Assembly (NCBI GenBank): GCA_046705645.1
Contig: JBJKQE010000041.1
Span: forward strand, 1 to 26,062
DNA from: FEN-1297 sp046705645
GTDB taxonomy: Bacteria > Bacteroidota > Ignavibacteria > Ignavibacteriales > Ignavibacteriaceae
DNA length: 26,062 nt
Direction of reading: 5' to 3'
This document shows, piece after piece, positions 8,729 through 16,229 of the stretch; positions within the stretch are counted from its first letter, which is position 1, and each line of letters begins with the position of its first letter. The position numbers were made by a program, and so were the translations under genes. The notes beneath the pieces were generated by a model. That model was given only the letters and a program-made list of their open reading frames with translations. It was not told the DNA's origin and did no database searches.

Positions 8729-10903
8729 TCACATTTTTATCTTTAATTCAATATTTGCAACTACTCCGTCAATAGGCGCATATAACTGTTTGAATTTAGG
8801 ATTTGTGTAAGGCGGAATTACAATATTTTCGTACTTTGTCTGTCTTACGTCAAAAAGATTTTCCACATTACCGACTATTGAGAAGTGCTTAAATATTTTT
8901 TCTATCATCACTCCTATTGTCCAGTATCCGGGTGACATTGTATTATTATCTAAATACTGCCGTCCCGTATAAAAAGCTTCTATACCGGATTTCCAATTAT
9001 CTTCAACTTCATAAGTAAAAGTTGTATTTAGTTTATTTATCGGGGTAAGTTCAAGATGCTTAATACCTGAAGAATATTTGTATACTGCATTTGTATTTGT
9101 GTAATCGATAAAAATTCCAAAATCTCCTAACGAAAGTTCAATATTTGAATTAATCCCTTTTGACTCAAGGGGAGAAGATGAATTAATGTAAAATATTTTA
9201 TTCAAAGTTAAAGAATCCGATTGAGGGATAAGAGAATTGTAAACACGTGTATAATAAAATGATTGGTCGATTGATAAATTTAATTCATCTGATAGAATTA
9301 AACGATAATTGAAATCCAGGTCTGCTCCTAAAGATTTTTCGGGTTTAATATAATCAGCAATGGGATATACGTTTTTGTAGGCTTGTTCTTCTGCAAGATC
9401 CGTAAATGCGGTAGGTATTATGTAGCCTGCGCCTCCTCCTAATCTCATATAAAAATTTTTTGTAAATCCGTATAAGAAAGCCAAGTTAGGCAGTATGAAT
9501 GATTTGTACTTATTATGATAATCAAACCTCAGCCCGGACTGTATTGTTATTTTTTTCGAAATGTTCCAATTATCCAGCCCGAAAATCCCTGTTGTAAAAT
9601 AATTATAATTGAGAGGTATCACCGATATTGCATTGTCTTCAGTAAATTTATCCGTGTTGAAATTCAAACCAAAAACCAAATTGTTATTTCTTGTGCTGAG
9701 AGCATATGTTAATTCGGAAAAACTTGAAATTTGATTCCCTCTAAAAAATGTTGAGTTAATTAATATACTCTGGTTAAAACCGCTTATACTGTTTTTAAAA
9801 GTAAGTCTGCTTCCGGATGAAAATTTATTGGTAAACTTCAAAATACTTGTTGTTCTTGAAGATTTGGTGCTGTTAACATAACTATGCAGAGAATCAGGTT
9901 TATTATTTATAGCGTAAATATCTCCGCCTTTACGGTTATCATAAGAAAGAGTTAGTCCGGCCATTAGAGAAGTTGAATGATTAAAGTAATAAAATAATTT
10001 TGGAGTAAAATTAGCCTGTTCAAATTGGGGAATATCCGTAAAGCCGTCGTGGTTTACATCTACTGCTTTCTGCCTGCTGTAGCTTGCCATAAATGTTACA
10101 CCAAGTTTATTGGTTCTGCCGGAATAAAATGAACTGATATCGCTTTCGCCTATTTGAGTCTGGTTTAATAAAACAGACCATTCTGGTTTAGTACCCGGTT
10201 CTCTAGAAATAAGATTTACAATACCTGCTATTGCACCGCCTCCATACAAAGTGGAAGAAGAACCTTCAATAACTTCCACTTGCTGCAGATCAAGAGGAGG
10301 AATTTGCAGTAAACTTAAACCGGAAGAAAATCCGCTGTATAAAGGAAACCCGTCTTTTAATAATTGTGTATACCTTCCCGGCAGCCCTTGAATTCTAAAT
10401 GCGACGTTGCCAGTAGTGGCTGATGTCTGCTGTATTTGAACTCCGGAAGTTTCGCCCAGCAATTTTGATATATTTCCCGGCTTTATTCCTGTTTCTTCTT
10501 TCACTTCATCTAAGCCTAAAACTTCTACACGGATAGGCGTATCTTCAACTCGATTGCTTGTCCTTGTGGATGTTACTTGTACTTCATTCATCTCTAAAGC
10601 TTTTTGTTGAAGAAAAACTCTATAACTTGTGTCGGGATTTGAAAGCGGAAAAGCTATTCTCATTTCATAAGGTTTGTATCCTATATAAGAAAATTTTATA
10701 TCATACTTTCCGTTGGGAATGTTTTTAATTACTGCATCTCCGTTTTGATTTGAAACAGCACCGGTATTAAGTTTTTGAATAAAAACATTTACTCCAACAA
10801 GCAATTCACCGGTTTTTTCATCGGTTATTTTTGCTTTAAAAGTATTTTGCCCGAAAATAAAGGAAGGGAAATAAATTAAGAGAGATATTAGGAAATATTT
10901 CAT
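8729..10903 (-). CDS. TonB-dependent outer-membrane receptor
   Basis: A 724-residue receptor. The signal peptide (residues 1-18, ending FIFG-Q) is followed by a carboxypeptidase-regulatory-like domain (residues ~20-100; ITDEKTGELLVGVNVFI, GKYDIKFSYIGYKPY), typical of Bacteroidota-type receptors. A TonB-box-like MNEVQVTSTR lies near residue 106. The plug (~120-235) contains VFRIQGLPGR-type and VEVIEGSSSTLYGGGAIAG motifs, and the rest is a beta-barrel. Such receptors import ferric siderophores, cobalamin, metals or oligomers using TonB energy. There is no SusD partner, so sugar uptake is unlikely; a metal or siderophore is plausible given the neighbouring metal-stress genes, but this is inference. 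It is divergent from the cytochrome c gene, with 243 bases between them. Confidence 0.9.
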   Translation of the reverse strand: MKYFLISLLIYFPSFIFGQNTFKAKITDEKTGELLVGVNVFIQKLNTGAVSNQNGDAVIKNIPNGKYDIKFSYIGYKPYEMRIAFPLSNPDTSYRVFLQQKALEMNEVQVTSTRTSNRVEDTPIRVEVLGLDEVKEETGIKPGNISKLLGETSGVQIQQTSATTGNVAFRIQGLPGRYTQLLKDGFPLYSGFSSGLSLLQIPPLDLQQVEVIEGSSSTLYGGGAIAGIVNLISREPGTKPEWSVLLNQTQIGESDISSFYSGRTNKLGVTFMASYSRQKAVDVNHDGFTDIPQFEQANFTPKLFYYFNHSTSLMAGLTLSYDNRKGGDIYAINNKPDSLHSYVNSTKSSRTTSILKFTNKFSSGSRLTFKNSISGFNQSILINSTFFRGNQISSFSELTYALSTRNNNLVFGLNFNTDKFTEDNAISVIPLNYNYFTTGIFGLDNWNISKKITIQSGLRFDYHNKYKSFILPNLAFLYGFTKNFYMRLGGGAGYIIPTAFTDLAEEQAYKNVYPIADYIKPEKSLGADLDFNYRLILSDELNLSIDQSFYYTRVYNSLIPQSDSLTLNKIFYINSSSPLESKGINSNIELSLGDFGIFIDYTNTNAVYKYSSGIKHLELTPINKLNTTFTYEVEDNWKSGIEAFYTGRQYLDNNTMSPGYWTIGVMIEKIFKHFSIVGNVENLFDVRQTKYENIVIPPYTNPKFKQLYAPIDGVVANIELKIKM

Positions 10904-11146
10904 TGTTTCAAAAATTATAAATATCCGGTATAAAAAATAAACTTATCGAATAATCCCGGAAAATTCTCCATAAATTTTAATTCAGAATCTAAATTGTGAT
11001 AAAGGTTCATACACTAACAAACATCACAAAGTAAAAATAAAAATTATTCTATCTACGTCGTTAATGTAAAGTATAAAGTATCGGTTATTAGATGAATTAA
11101 GTATCATAAAATATTCACTAATAAATTATAAATCCGGAGTTATAAA

Positions 11147-11707
11147 ATGAAAAATTTAAAATATATGTACATTAGTTTAGTTTTGGTTGTTATGCTGGTG
11201 TATGGTTTTACAGTAAATAATAACTCATATCTTATTAATTCCAATTTTGCAATTCAGGATTCGTCATATAACAATGGAAATATGATGGGAAGAGGTATGA
11301 TGAACGGAGGAATGATGGGTGGTGGAATGATGCGAGGTATGATGGGACAAACAAATTCAAAAAATATTAAGACAGACAAAAACGGAAATTGGATTGCTCC
11401 ATCATCGGCAAACAAACTGACAAACCCCTTAAATGATATCGCTAAAGCAAGCAGGGAAGGAAAGAGTATTTTTAATGCTCAATGTTTTACATGTCACGGT
11501 ACAGACGGCAAAGGAGATGGACCAGCCGCAATGTCTTTACATCCGAAACCGGCAAACCTGGCTTCAAACCAGATACAGCAGCAAAGCGACGGCGCTATTT
11601 ATTGGAAAATAACAAACGGCAATTCTCCTATGCCTTCATTTAAAAATGCTTTATCAAAAGATCAGCGCTGGGAATTAGTTGATTATATCCGTCAATTAGC
11701 AAAATAA
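11147..11707 (+). CDS. Exported mono-haem cytochrome c with Met/Gly-rich segment
   Basis: A 186-residue protein with a ribosome site (CCGGAG) 9 bases before the ATG. The N-terminal hydrophobic segment (residues 4-25) is a signal peptide or membrane anchor. Residues 46-68 are strikingly rich in Met and Gly: five MM pairs separated by Gly, Arg and Asn, such as MMGRGMM and MMGGGMMRGMM. The C-terminal half is a class I cytochrome c: haem motif Cys113-Phe-Thr-Cys116-His117, then GTDGKGDGPAA, with Met162 in NSPMPSF as the likely distal ligand. It probably shuttles electrons in the periplasm. Met-rich stretches of this kind often bind Cu(I), so copper handling is possible but unproven here. A GC-rich hairpin region follows the stop. 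Confidence 0.85.
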   Translation: MKNLKYMYISLVLVVMLVYGFTVNNNSYLINSNFAIQDSSYNNGNMMGRGMMNGGMMGGGMMRGMMGQTNSKNIKTDKNGNWIAPSSANKLTNPLNDIAKASREGKSIFNAQCFTCHGTDGKGDGPAAMSLHPKPANLASNQIQQQSDGAIYWKITNGNSPMPSFKNALSKDQRWELVDYIRQLAK

Positions 11708-11749
11708 TTTCAATTATATGCTCTTTGGGAATTAACTTACTCTTCTTTG

Positions 11750-11836
11750 GAGTGCAAGCCTGCCCGGCAAAGTCAGGCAGTAGTTAAAGGTCCGGCCGCT
11801 AATATGGCCGCCGGACGAAGACGGGGGGTGGGTCAA
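11750..11836. repeat. GC-rich hairpin element (REP-like or remnant of a mobile element)
   Basis: The composition differs sharply from the surrounding AT-rich DNA. Two stem-loops can be drawn: GCCTG (11758-11762) with CAGGC (11774-11778), and GTCCGGC (11790-11796) with GCCGGAC (11810-11816), 7 bp around a 13-base loop. A G-rich run (ACGGGGGGTGGGTC) follows at 11821-11834. No ORF covers it. It could be a dispersed palindromic repeat or the edge of an inserted segment. Confidence 0.5.
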
Positions 11837-11946
11837 TAAAATAATTTTAAGGGAACAAGTATTATTTTATTATTCAACACACAAGGAAAAAATCGCCCGA
11901 AGAAAAAATCTCTGATGTAAAGTAAATAATAGTTTATTTTATTATT

Positions 11947-12141
11947 TTGAATCCCGAAATCAACAATAATTTTATGGGGACTATGATACCATTTTCTTTT
12001 TCACCATTCAAAGCTGTAGATAAAGCTTATTATAAATCCAAACCTAACCATACTGAGTTTGATAATTATAATGTAAACATCTTTATGGAAAGACTAAATA
12101 AACACATGGAATTATTGCTCAAAGAATTCGATAATAACTAA
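11947..12141 (+). CDS. Short unknown ORF, possibly a gene fragment
   Basis: This 64-codon ORF has a TTG as its first possible start and ATGs at 11974 and 11983. No ribosome site stands out. The peptide (PFSFSPFKAVDKAYYKSK ... FMERLNKHMELLLKEF) has plausible codon use and an amphipathic C-terminal helix, and looks like the tail of a longer protein. It sits between the GC-rich hairpin element and the SIR2 gene, so a remnant left by an insertion is one explanation. I do not recognise a family. Confidence 0.3.
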   Translation: MNPEINNNFMGTMIPFSFSPFKAVDKAYYKSKPNHTEFDNYNVNIFMERLNKHMELLLKEFDNN

Positions 12142-12297
12142 ATTATAAAATTAAAACCGCAAAGCTGCATTATCCTCGATGATCACTTTGCTAGGAACGA
12201 CCTATTGAAAACAAATACCGCATTGCAGATGAAGGATGCAGTTGTGGAGATGGCTACAGTATGAATATAAATAATTGTGTGATTTTACTTTAATCTT

Positions 12298-13449
12298 ATG
12301 GGAACAACTACACAAACAAATATAGCTTTTTTATTTGGTGCTGGTATTTCACAACCTGCGGGTATTGCAACAACTGATAATATAACTCAAAATATTATTG
12401 ATAAAAGAGATATTTCTCTGGATTCTCATATTTATAATCCTTTTTTGAATTATATTGAAAAAAAAACAAAGGGAAATTTAGATGTAATATTTAAAATATT
12501 CGATGTAATTAGATACGATCTTCATGAATCTTATTCTGAAATTAATAGAAAAATGAATTATGAGGACTATTATTATATAATAGATTCATTAGATGAAGAT
12601 CAAAGTCTAAATTTTGAAAATCCTATTGTAACATATTATTCTAGAATTTTATATCAAAAATTGCCTAATATTTTTAATGGGAAAAGTATTGGTAAAAACA
12701 ATCAGAAATTAATTAATTATACGACTTTTATTAAAGGATATATTGAAAATAAAGTTATTGATAACATAAAAAAAGAACCTTTAACGTTAGATCATTTAGA
12801 ATTGTTATCGGAAGCTCAAAAAGATAGTTACCTTTCTGAAATTGATATTTTTACACTTAATCATGATATTTTCCTTGAAAGATTCTTAACAGATCAAAAC
12901 ATTAAATTTTCAGATGGTTTTAAATGGGAACATGAAGACCGAAAAATATGGGATCCATATACTTTTAATTCAAGAATAAATTTATTTAAACTTCACGGTT
13001 CTATAGATTGGTATTACGAGCCCGGTTCGGATTTATATGATAATTATTATTATAAAAATACTTGTACATCTCGTGAAGATGGTAGACCTATATTGCTGAT
13101 TGGCAGTTTTAATAAATTACATCAATACACTAGAAGTATAAATTTTGAGCTTCAATGTTTATTTGCATCTAAATTAGAATCTTGTAATTATTTAATAGTT
13201 AGCGGTTACAGTTTTGGTGATCAAGGGATAAATACAAGAATAATTGAGTGGCTTTCAAAAACAGATAAAAGGAAGCTTATAATTATACATAAAAAGAATC
13301 AGATAGAAGAGTTGAAGAAGTACGCTCGTCCTGCAATTAAAAGGCAATGGGATTTCCTTATAAACAAAGGCAATCTTCTATTTGTTCCAAAGTTTATCGA
13401 TGTTAAAAATAAATTGGAATGGAAAGAAATAAAAAATTTAATGGTATGA
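12298..13449 (+). CDS. SIR2-like (sirtuin-fold) protein, putative NAD+-consuming defence effector
   Basis: A 383-residue SIR2-family protein. The NAD-binding signature is at the N-terminus: AFLFGAGISQPAGI (Gly14-Ala-Gly-Ile-Ser18). TLNHD near residues 187-190 matches the sirtuin TQN-x-D element (Asn188, Asp190). KLHGSIDWYY carries the catalytic-type His233, and IVSGYSFGDQGIN from residue 301 matches the late Gly-Ser NAD-contact motif. It lacks the Cys4 zinc ribbon of protein deacetylases, as do the bacterial SIR2 domains that deplete NAD+ during phage infection (Thoeris, DSR, SIR2-pAgo types; known family behaviour). There is no extra sensor domain, so recognition of an invader would need the ~150 residues between the motifs or a partner. 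The start ATG lacks a clear ribosome site. The gene is very AT-rich. Confidence 0.8.
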   Translation: MGTTTQTNIAFLFGAGISQPAGIATTDNITQNIIDKRDISLDSHIYNPFLNYIEKKTKGNLDVIFKIFDVIRYDLHESYSEINRKMNYEDYYYIIDSLDEDQSLNFENPIVTYYSRILYQKLPNIFNGKSIGKNNQKLINYTTFIKGYIENKVIDNIKKEPLTLDHLELLSEAQKDSYLSEIDIFTLNHDIFLERFLTDQNIKFSDGFKWEHEDRKIWDPYTFNSRINLFKLHGSIDWYYEPGSDLYDNYYYKNTCTSREDGRPILLIGSFNKLHQYTRSINFELQCLFASKLESCNYLIVSGYSFGDQGINTRIIEWLSKTDKRKLIIIHKKNQIEELKKYARPAIKRQWDFLINKGNLLFVPKFIDVKNKLEWKEIKNLMV

Positions 13450-13579
13450 ACCTTTTCATTCTTCATGCAGTACAATTAAAATATAATAAGCAGAAGAATT
13501 ATGTTACTTCTATGAGACTGCAATCTAGAGCTTGCACTGTATAAAATAGTTAGCCAAAATTAAAATAGGGGGCACTTTA

Positions 13580-14479
13580 ATGAACAAAATTAATGAACCT
13601 CAAAACGGTTGGGGTGGTAATTGGACTGAAATTAAATTAGAAGCGTTTGAGAATTATGTTAATGCTTATTTAACTATAATGAATTCTCAAAAGCAAAAAT
13701 ACAATGGATGGCCAACAACAATATATTTTGATGGTTTTGCAGGAAGCGGTGAAAGAAACTCGCCCGTGAATTTTGATGAGGATGATTTATTCTCAGATTA
13801 CTTTGTAAAAGAAGAATTAGAATTATATAAAGGTTCGGCTGAAAGGGTACTAAGTTTAACACAAAAATTTGATTATTATTTTTTCGTTGATAATGATAAA
13901 AAATCTATTACTTTATTGGAAAAGAAACTTCATGAAAAAGGAATTGCAAATGATCAATGTTTTTTCAAGTGCGAAGACGTAAATCTTCAATTGGATAAAA
14001 TTTCGGAATTCATAAATGATAAAAAAGCAGCACTTGTATTATTAGATCCGTTTGGTATGCAAATAGATTGGTCCACTATTGAAAAATTAAAGAATAAAAG
14101 AGTCGATCTTTGGATTCTAATTCCTACCGGCGTAATTATTAATCGGTTCTTGGATAGAAAGGGTAAATTGATCTTTACAAATAAACTTCAATCTTTCTTC
14201 GGATTAACAGAAGATGAGATTAGGGCAAGATTTTATGATACTGAAAAAATTGATACATTATTTGGTTCTATCGACGTAGTTGTAAAAACAAATAATTCAA
14301 TTGAAAGAATTGCAGAACTTTATATTGTAAAATTAAAAGTTATTTGGAAATATGTTTCGGAAAAACCTTTGAAAATGTATAATACAAAAAACTTTCCAAT
14401 ATATCATTTTGTATTTGCATCAAATAATAAAACAGCTTTAGAAATAGCTAATCAAATAATAGAAAAGAAAAATAAATGA
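13580..14479 (+). CDS. tcmP: Three-Cys-motif partner protein TcmP
   Basis: A 299-residue protein with a strong GGGGGC ribosome site before the ATG. It matches the TcmP family: an N-terminal WGGNWTEIKLEAFENYVNAYL, then IYFDGFAGSGER (from Asp51; FxGxG of a Rossmann/methyltransferase-like core), YYFFVDNDKKS with an acidic strand end, and VLLDPFGMQIDW (Asp156-Pro-Phe-Gly), followed by WILIPTGVIINRFL. The fold therefore looks like an S-adenosylmethionine-dependent methyltransferase, though activity has not been shown to my knowledge. The family is named for its habitual pairing with a three-cysteine radical-SAM-like protein, and exactly that gene follows, overlapping its last 4 bases (ATGA). The two surely act together. 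Confidence 0.88.
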   Translation: MNKINEPQNGWGGNWTEIKLEAFENYVNAYLTIMNSQKQKYNGWPTTIYFDGFAGSGERNSPVNFDEDDLFSDYFVKEELELYKGSAERVLSLTQKFDYYFFVDNDKKSITLLEKKLHEKGIANDQCFFKCEDVNLQLDKISEFINDKKAALVLLDPFGMQIDWSTIEKLKNKRVDLWILIPTGVIINRFLDRKGKLIFTNKLQSFFGLTEDEIRARFYDTEKIDTLFGSIDVVVKTNNSIERIAELYIVKLKVIWKYVSEKPLKMYNTKNFPIYHFVFASNNKTALEIANQIIEKKNK

Positions 14480-15279
14480 AACAATCAAAAATCGAATGGA
14501 CTGAAAAAGTTTGGAATCCCAGCATAGGCTGTAATAAGGTTTCTCCCGGCTGCAAATTTTGTTATGCTGAAAACTTTGCCAAACGATTAAAAGCCATGGG
14601 CGTTGAAGATTATATAGAGGGTTTTGCTTTTAAATTACTGCCTCATCGTTTGGAAGAGCCGTTAAAGATTAAAAAACCGACCAAGTTCTTTGTAAACTCG
14701 ATGAGCGATTTATTTCACGAAGAAATGCCCTTTGAATATTTGGATATGATATTCGACGTCATTAAAAAAACTCCATTTCATACTTACCAGATTCTTACCA
14801 AGCGCGATAAGATTATGCTGGAATATTTTTCTAATAAGAAAGTTCCCTCAAACGTTTGGTTAGGAGTGAGCGTTGAAAATTCAACCTTTGTAAAAAGGAT
14901 AAACTCGCTGAGAAAAATAGATGCAAAAATAAGATTCATTTCTTTTGAGCCGCTTATTGGATCCGTTGGAGAAATTAATCTGAATAAAATCCATTGGGCA
15001 ATAGTTGGCGGCGAATCCGGAAATAGGGCAAGACCAATTAAACAAGTCTGGATAGAAGAAATTTTCCGTCAATGTAAACAGCAGGGAGTAGCTTTCTTTT
15101 TCAAACAATGGGGTTCATGGGGCGCCGATGAAATTAAACGAAATAAAAAAGCGAATGGCAGATTATTCAAAGGCAGAGAATGGAATGAATATCCTAAATC
15201 ATCGCTAAAAATTACTACTATAAAACATAATTTTTACAAATCTGGTTGTAAAAGAATAGATGAATATTATCAACTCTAA
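14476..15279 (+). CDS. Phage Gp37/Gp68 (DUF5131) family three-Cys-motif protein
   Basis: A 267-residue protein with the family hallmark near the N-terminus: SKIEWTEKVWNPSIGC (Cys19), then VSPGCKFC (Cys26, Cys29). This is a C-x6-C-x2-C cluster suited to a 4Fe-4S centre and reminiscent of radical SAM enzymes. Later conserved blocks are FFVNSMSDLFHEEMP, YQILTKRDKIM, NVWLGVSVEN, RFISFEPLIG, WAIVGGESGNRARP and FFFKQWGSWG. The start overlaps the TcmP stop, so translation is coupled. The reaction is unknown; the pair may modify a nucleic acid or small molecule. Its common label as a phage protein reflects where it was first named; no other phage gene is here. A hairpin terminator follows 8 bases after the stop. 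Confidence 0.9.
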   Translation: MKQSKIEWTEKVWNPSIGCNKVSPGCKFCYAENFAKRLKAMGVEDYIEGFAFKLLPHRLEEPLKIKKPTKFFVNSMSDLFHEEMPFEYLDMIFDVIKKTPFHTYQILTKRDKIMLEYFSNKKVPSNVWLGVSVENSTFVKRINSLRKIDAKIRFISFEPLIGSVGEINLNKIHWAIVGGESGNRARPIKQVWIEEIFRQCKQQGVAFFFKQWGSWGADEIKRNKKANGRLFKGREWNEYPKSSLKITTIKHNFYKSGCKRIDEYYQL

Positions 15280-15286
15280 TAGAATA

Positions 15287-15333
15287 AGAGGCTGTCTCAT
15301 TATTAATGCACCCAATAAAAAGAAACAGCCTCT
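15287..15333. terminator. Bidirectional hairpin terminator between convergent genes
   Basis: AGAGGCTGTCTC (15287-15298) pairs with GAAACAGCCTCT (15322-15333): 11 of 12 positions pair by Watson-Crick rules and the remaining one is a mismatch (C opposite A), around a 23-base AT-rich loop. It lies between the Gp37/Gp68 stop (15279) and the rubrerythrin stop (15352) and would serve both strands. Confidence 0.7.
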
Positions 15334-15351
15334 AAATTATATTTATAAATT

Positions 15352-15978
15352 TTATTGAATAGTATAAAACCTGTCCTTAGGTGTCATGGAAATTCCGCAT
15401 CGGGCAGGAGCTTCTCCATCATATGTATTCCCGCAGGTTGAACAAACCATATATTTTGTCGGCATTGTATTTTCCTTACCTGTATTTAATTTTTCAAGAG
15501 CACTCTGATACATAACCTTGTGTTTCTTTTCGGTTTGATATGCATAATTCAGAGATAGCATTGCAATATTAACTTTTTCTTCATTAGCTGTTTTTATGAA
15601 ATCCGGGTACATAGTCGATACTTCGTAAGATTCACCTTTAATTGCATCCTGTAAGTTTTCTTTAGTGGATTTAACTTCATATTTAGGTTCGATTTTACCC
15701 GCTTCAACTCCCAACTGCTTTAATGCGGCTCTATGATTTCCCGCATGAACACTTTCCGATTTGGAAGCCGCTTTAAATAATAGGGCAACATTTTTATATC
15801 CTTCTTCTTCAGCCTTCTTAGCATAGGCCGCATATTTTGCACTGGCGGTTGTTTCTCCTGTTAGTGCAGCCTTTAGATTATCAACAGTTTTACTTTTTGT
15901 CGAAGATTCGGAAGCAAAATTTATGGTAGATAAAAATAAAACAGATAAGATAAATGTTAGAAAAGTTTTAGCTTTCAT
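15352..15978 (-). CDS. Exported rubrerythrin with atypical rubredoxin domain
   Basis: A 208-residue protein. The start at 15978 is set by AAAGGAG just upstream and a signal peptide (residues 1-22, KTFLTFILSVLFLSTINFAS); the in-frame upstream extension has neither. The ferritin-like domain (~30-165) shows the diiron ligands expected for rubrerythrin: Glu42 in GETTASAKY, Glu75-x2-His78, Glu116 in GESYEVS, and Glu150-x2-His153. The C-terminal rubredoxin-like knuckle has Cys179-x2-Cys182, but only Cys194 of the second pair; the fourth position is Ser197 (RCGISM). Rubrerythrins reduce hydrogen peroxide in anaerobes and are mostly cytoplasmic, so export suggests periplasmic peroxide defence. A tandem-repeat operator lies 62-105 bases upstream of the ATG. 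Confidence 0.9.
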   Translation of the reverse strand: MKAKTFLTFILSVLFLSTINFASESSTKSKTVDNLKAALTGETTASAKYAAYAKKAEEEGYKNVALLFKAASKSESVHAGNHRAALKQLGVEAGKIEPKYEVKSTKENLQDAIKGESYEVSTMYPDFIKTANEEKVNIAMLSLNYAYQTEKKHKVMYQSALEKLNTGKENTMPTKYMVCSTCGNTYDGEAPARCGISMTPKDRFYTIQ

Positions 15979-16020
15979 ATTTAGTTCTCCTTTTGGTTTT
16001 AATATTATTTTTTTGTGAAT

Positions 16021-16083
16021 CAAAATTACATATGTAAGTCTAAAACCAACTTTAAACAATTCTTAAAAAATGCTTAAAATATT
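16021..16083 (-). promoter_or_regulatory. Rubrerythrin promoter with four tandem 11-bp operator repeats
   Basis: Read on the plus strand, four 11-mers lie head to tail at 16040-16083: CTAAAACCAAC, TTTAAACAATT, CTTAAAAAATG and CTTAAAATATT. On the gene's strand the half-site is TTTTAAG every 11 bases, the spacing used by OmpR/PhoB-type regulators. A -10 box TAATTTTG (16028 down to 16021), fitting TAnnTTTG, lies 12 bases from the first repeat. The same geometry occurs in front of the DUF2231 operon. Confidence 0.65.
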
Positions 16084-16229
16084 ATGGTAATTTTCTGCCT
16101 GCATTACTACCCGGTTAAATTTTTTAAAATTACATTAATGTTTTAATATTCGACGAAATTGTCTACGGATATAAAAATTAAATTGAAGTTAAAAACGTAC
16201 TCTTGAAATAGGAAGGATTAGAAGAATAT

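Noticed and set aside
13450..13579. Nested inverted repeats (TGCAGT/ACTGCA around AGAAG/CTTCT) as a small RNA between the SIR2 and TcmP genes
   Set aside because: The stems are only 5-6 bp with long AT loops, which is expected by chance in such DNA.
12298..15279. Prophage, because of the Gp37/Gp68 family name
   Set aside because: No integrase, capsid, tail or lysis gene is present; the family is widespread on bacterial chromosomes.
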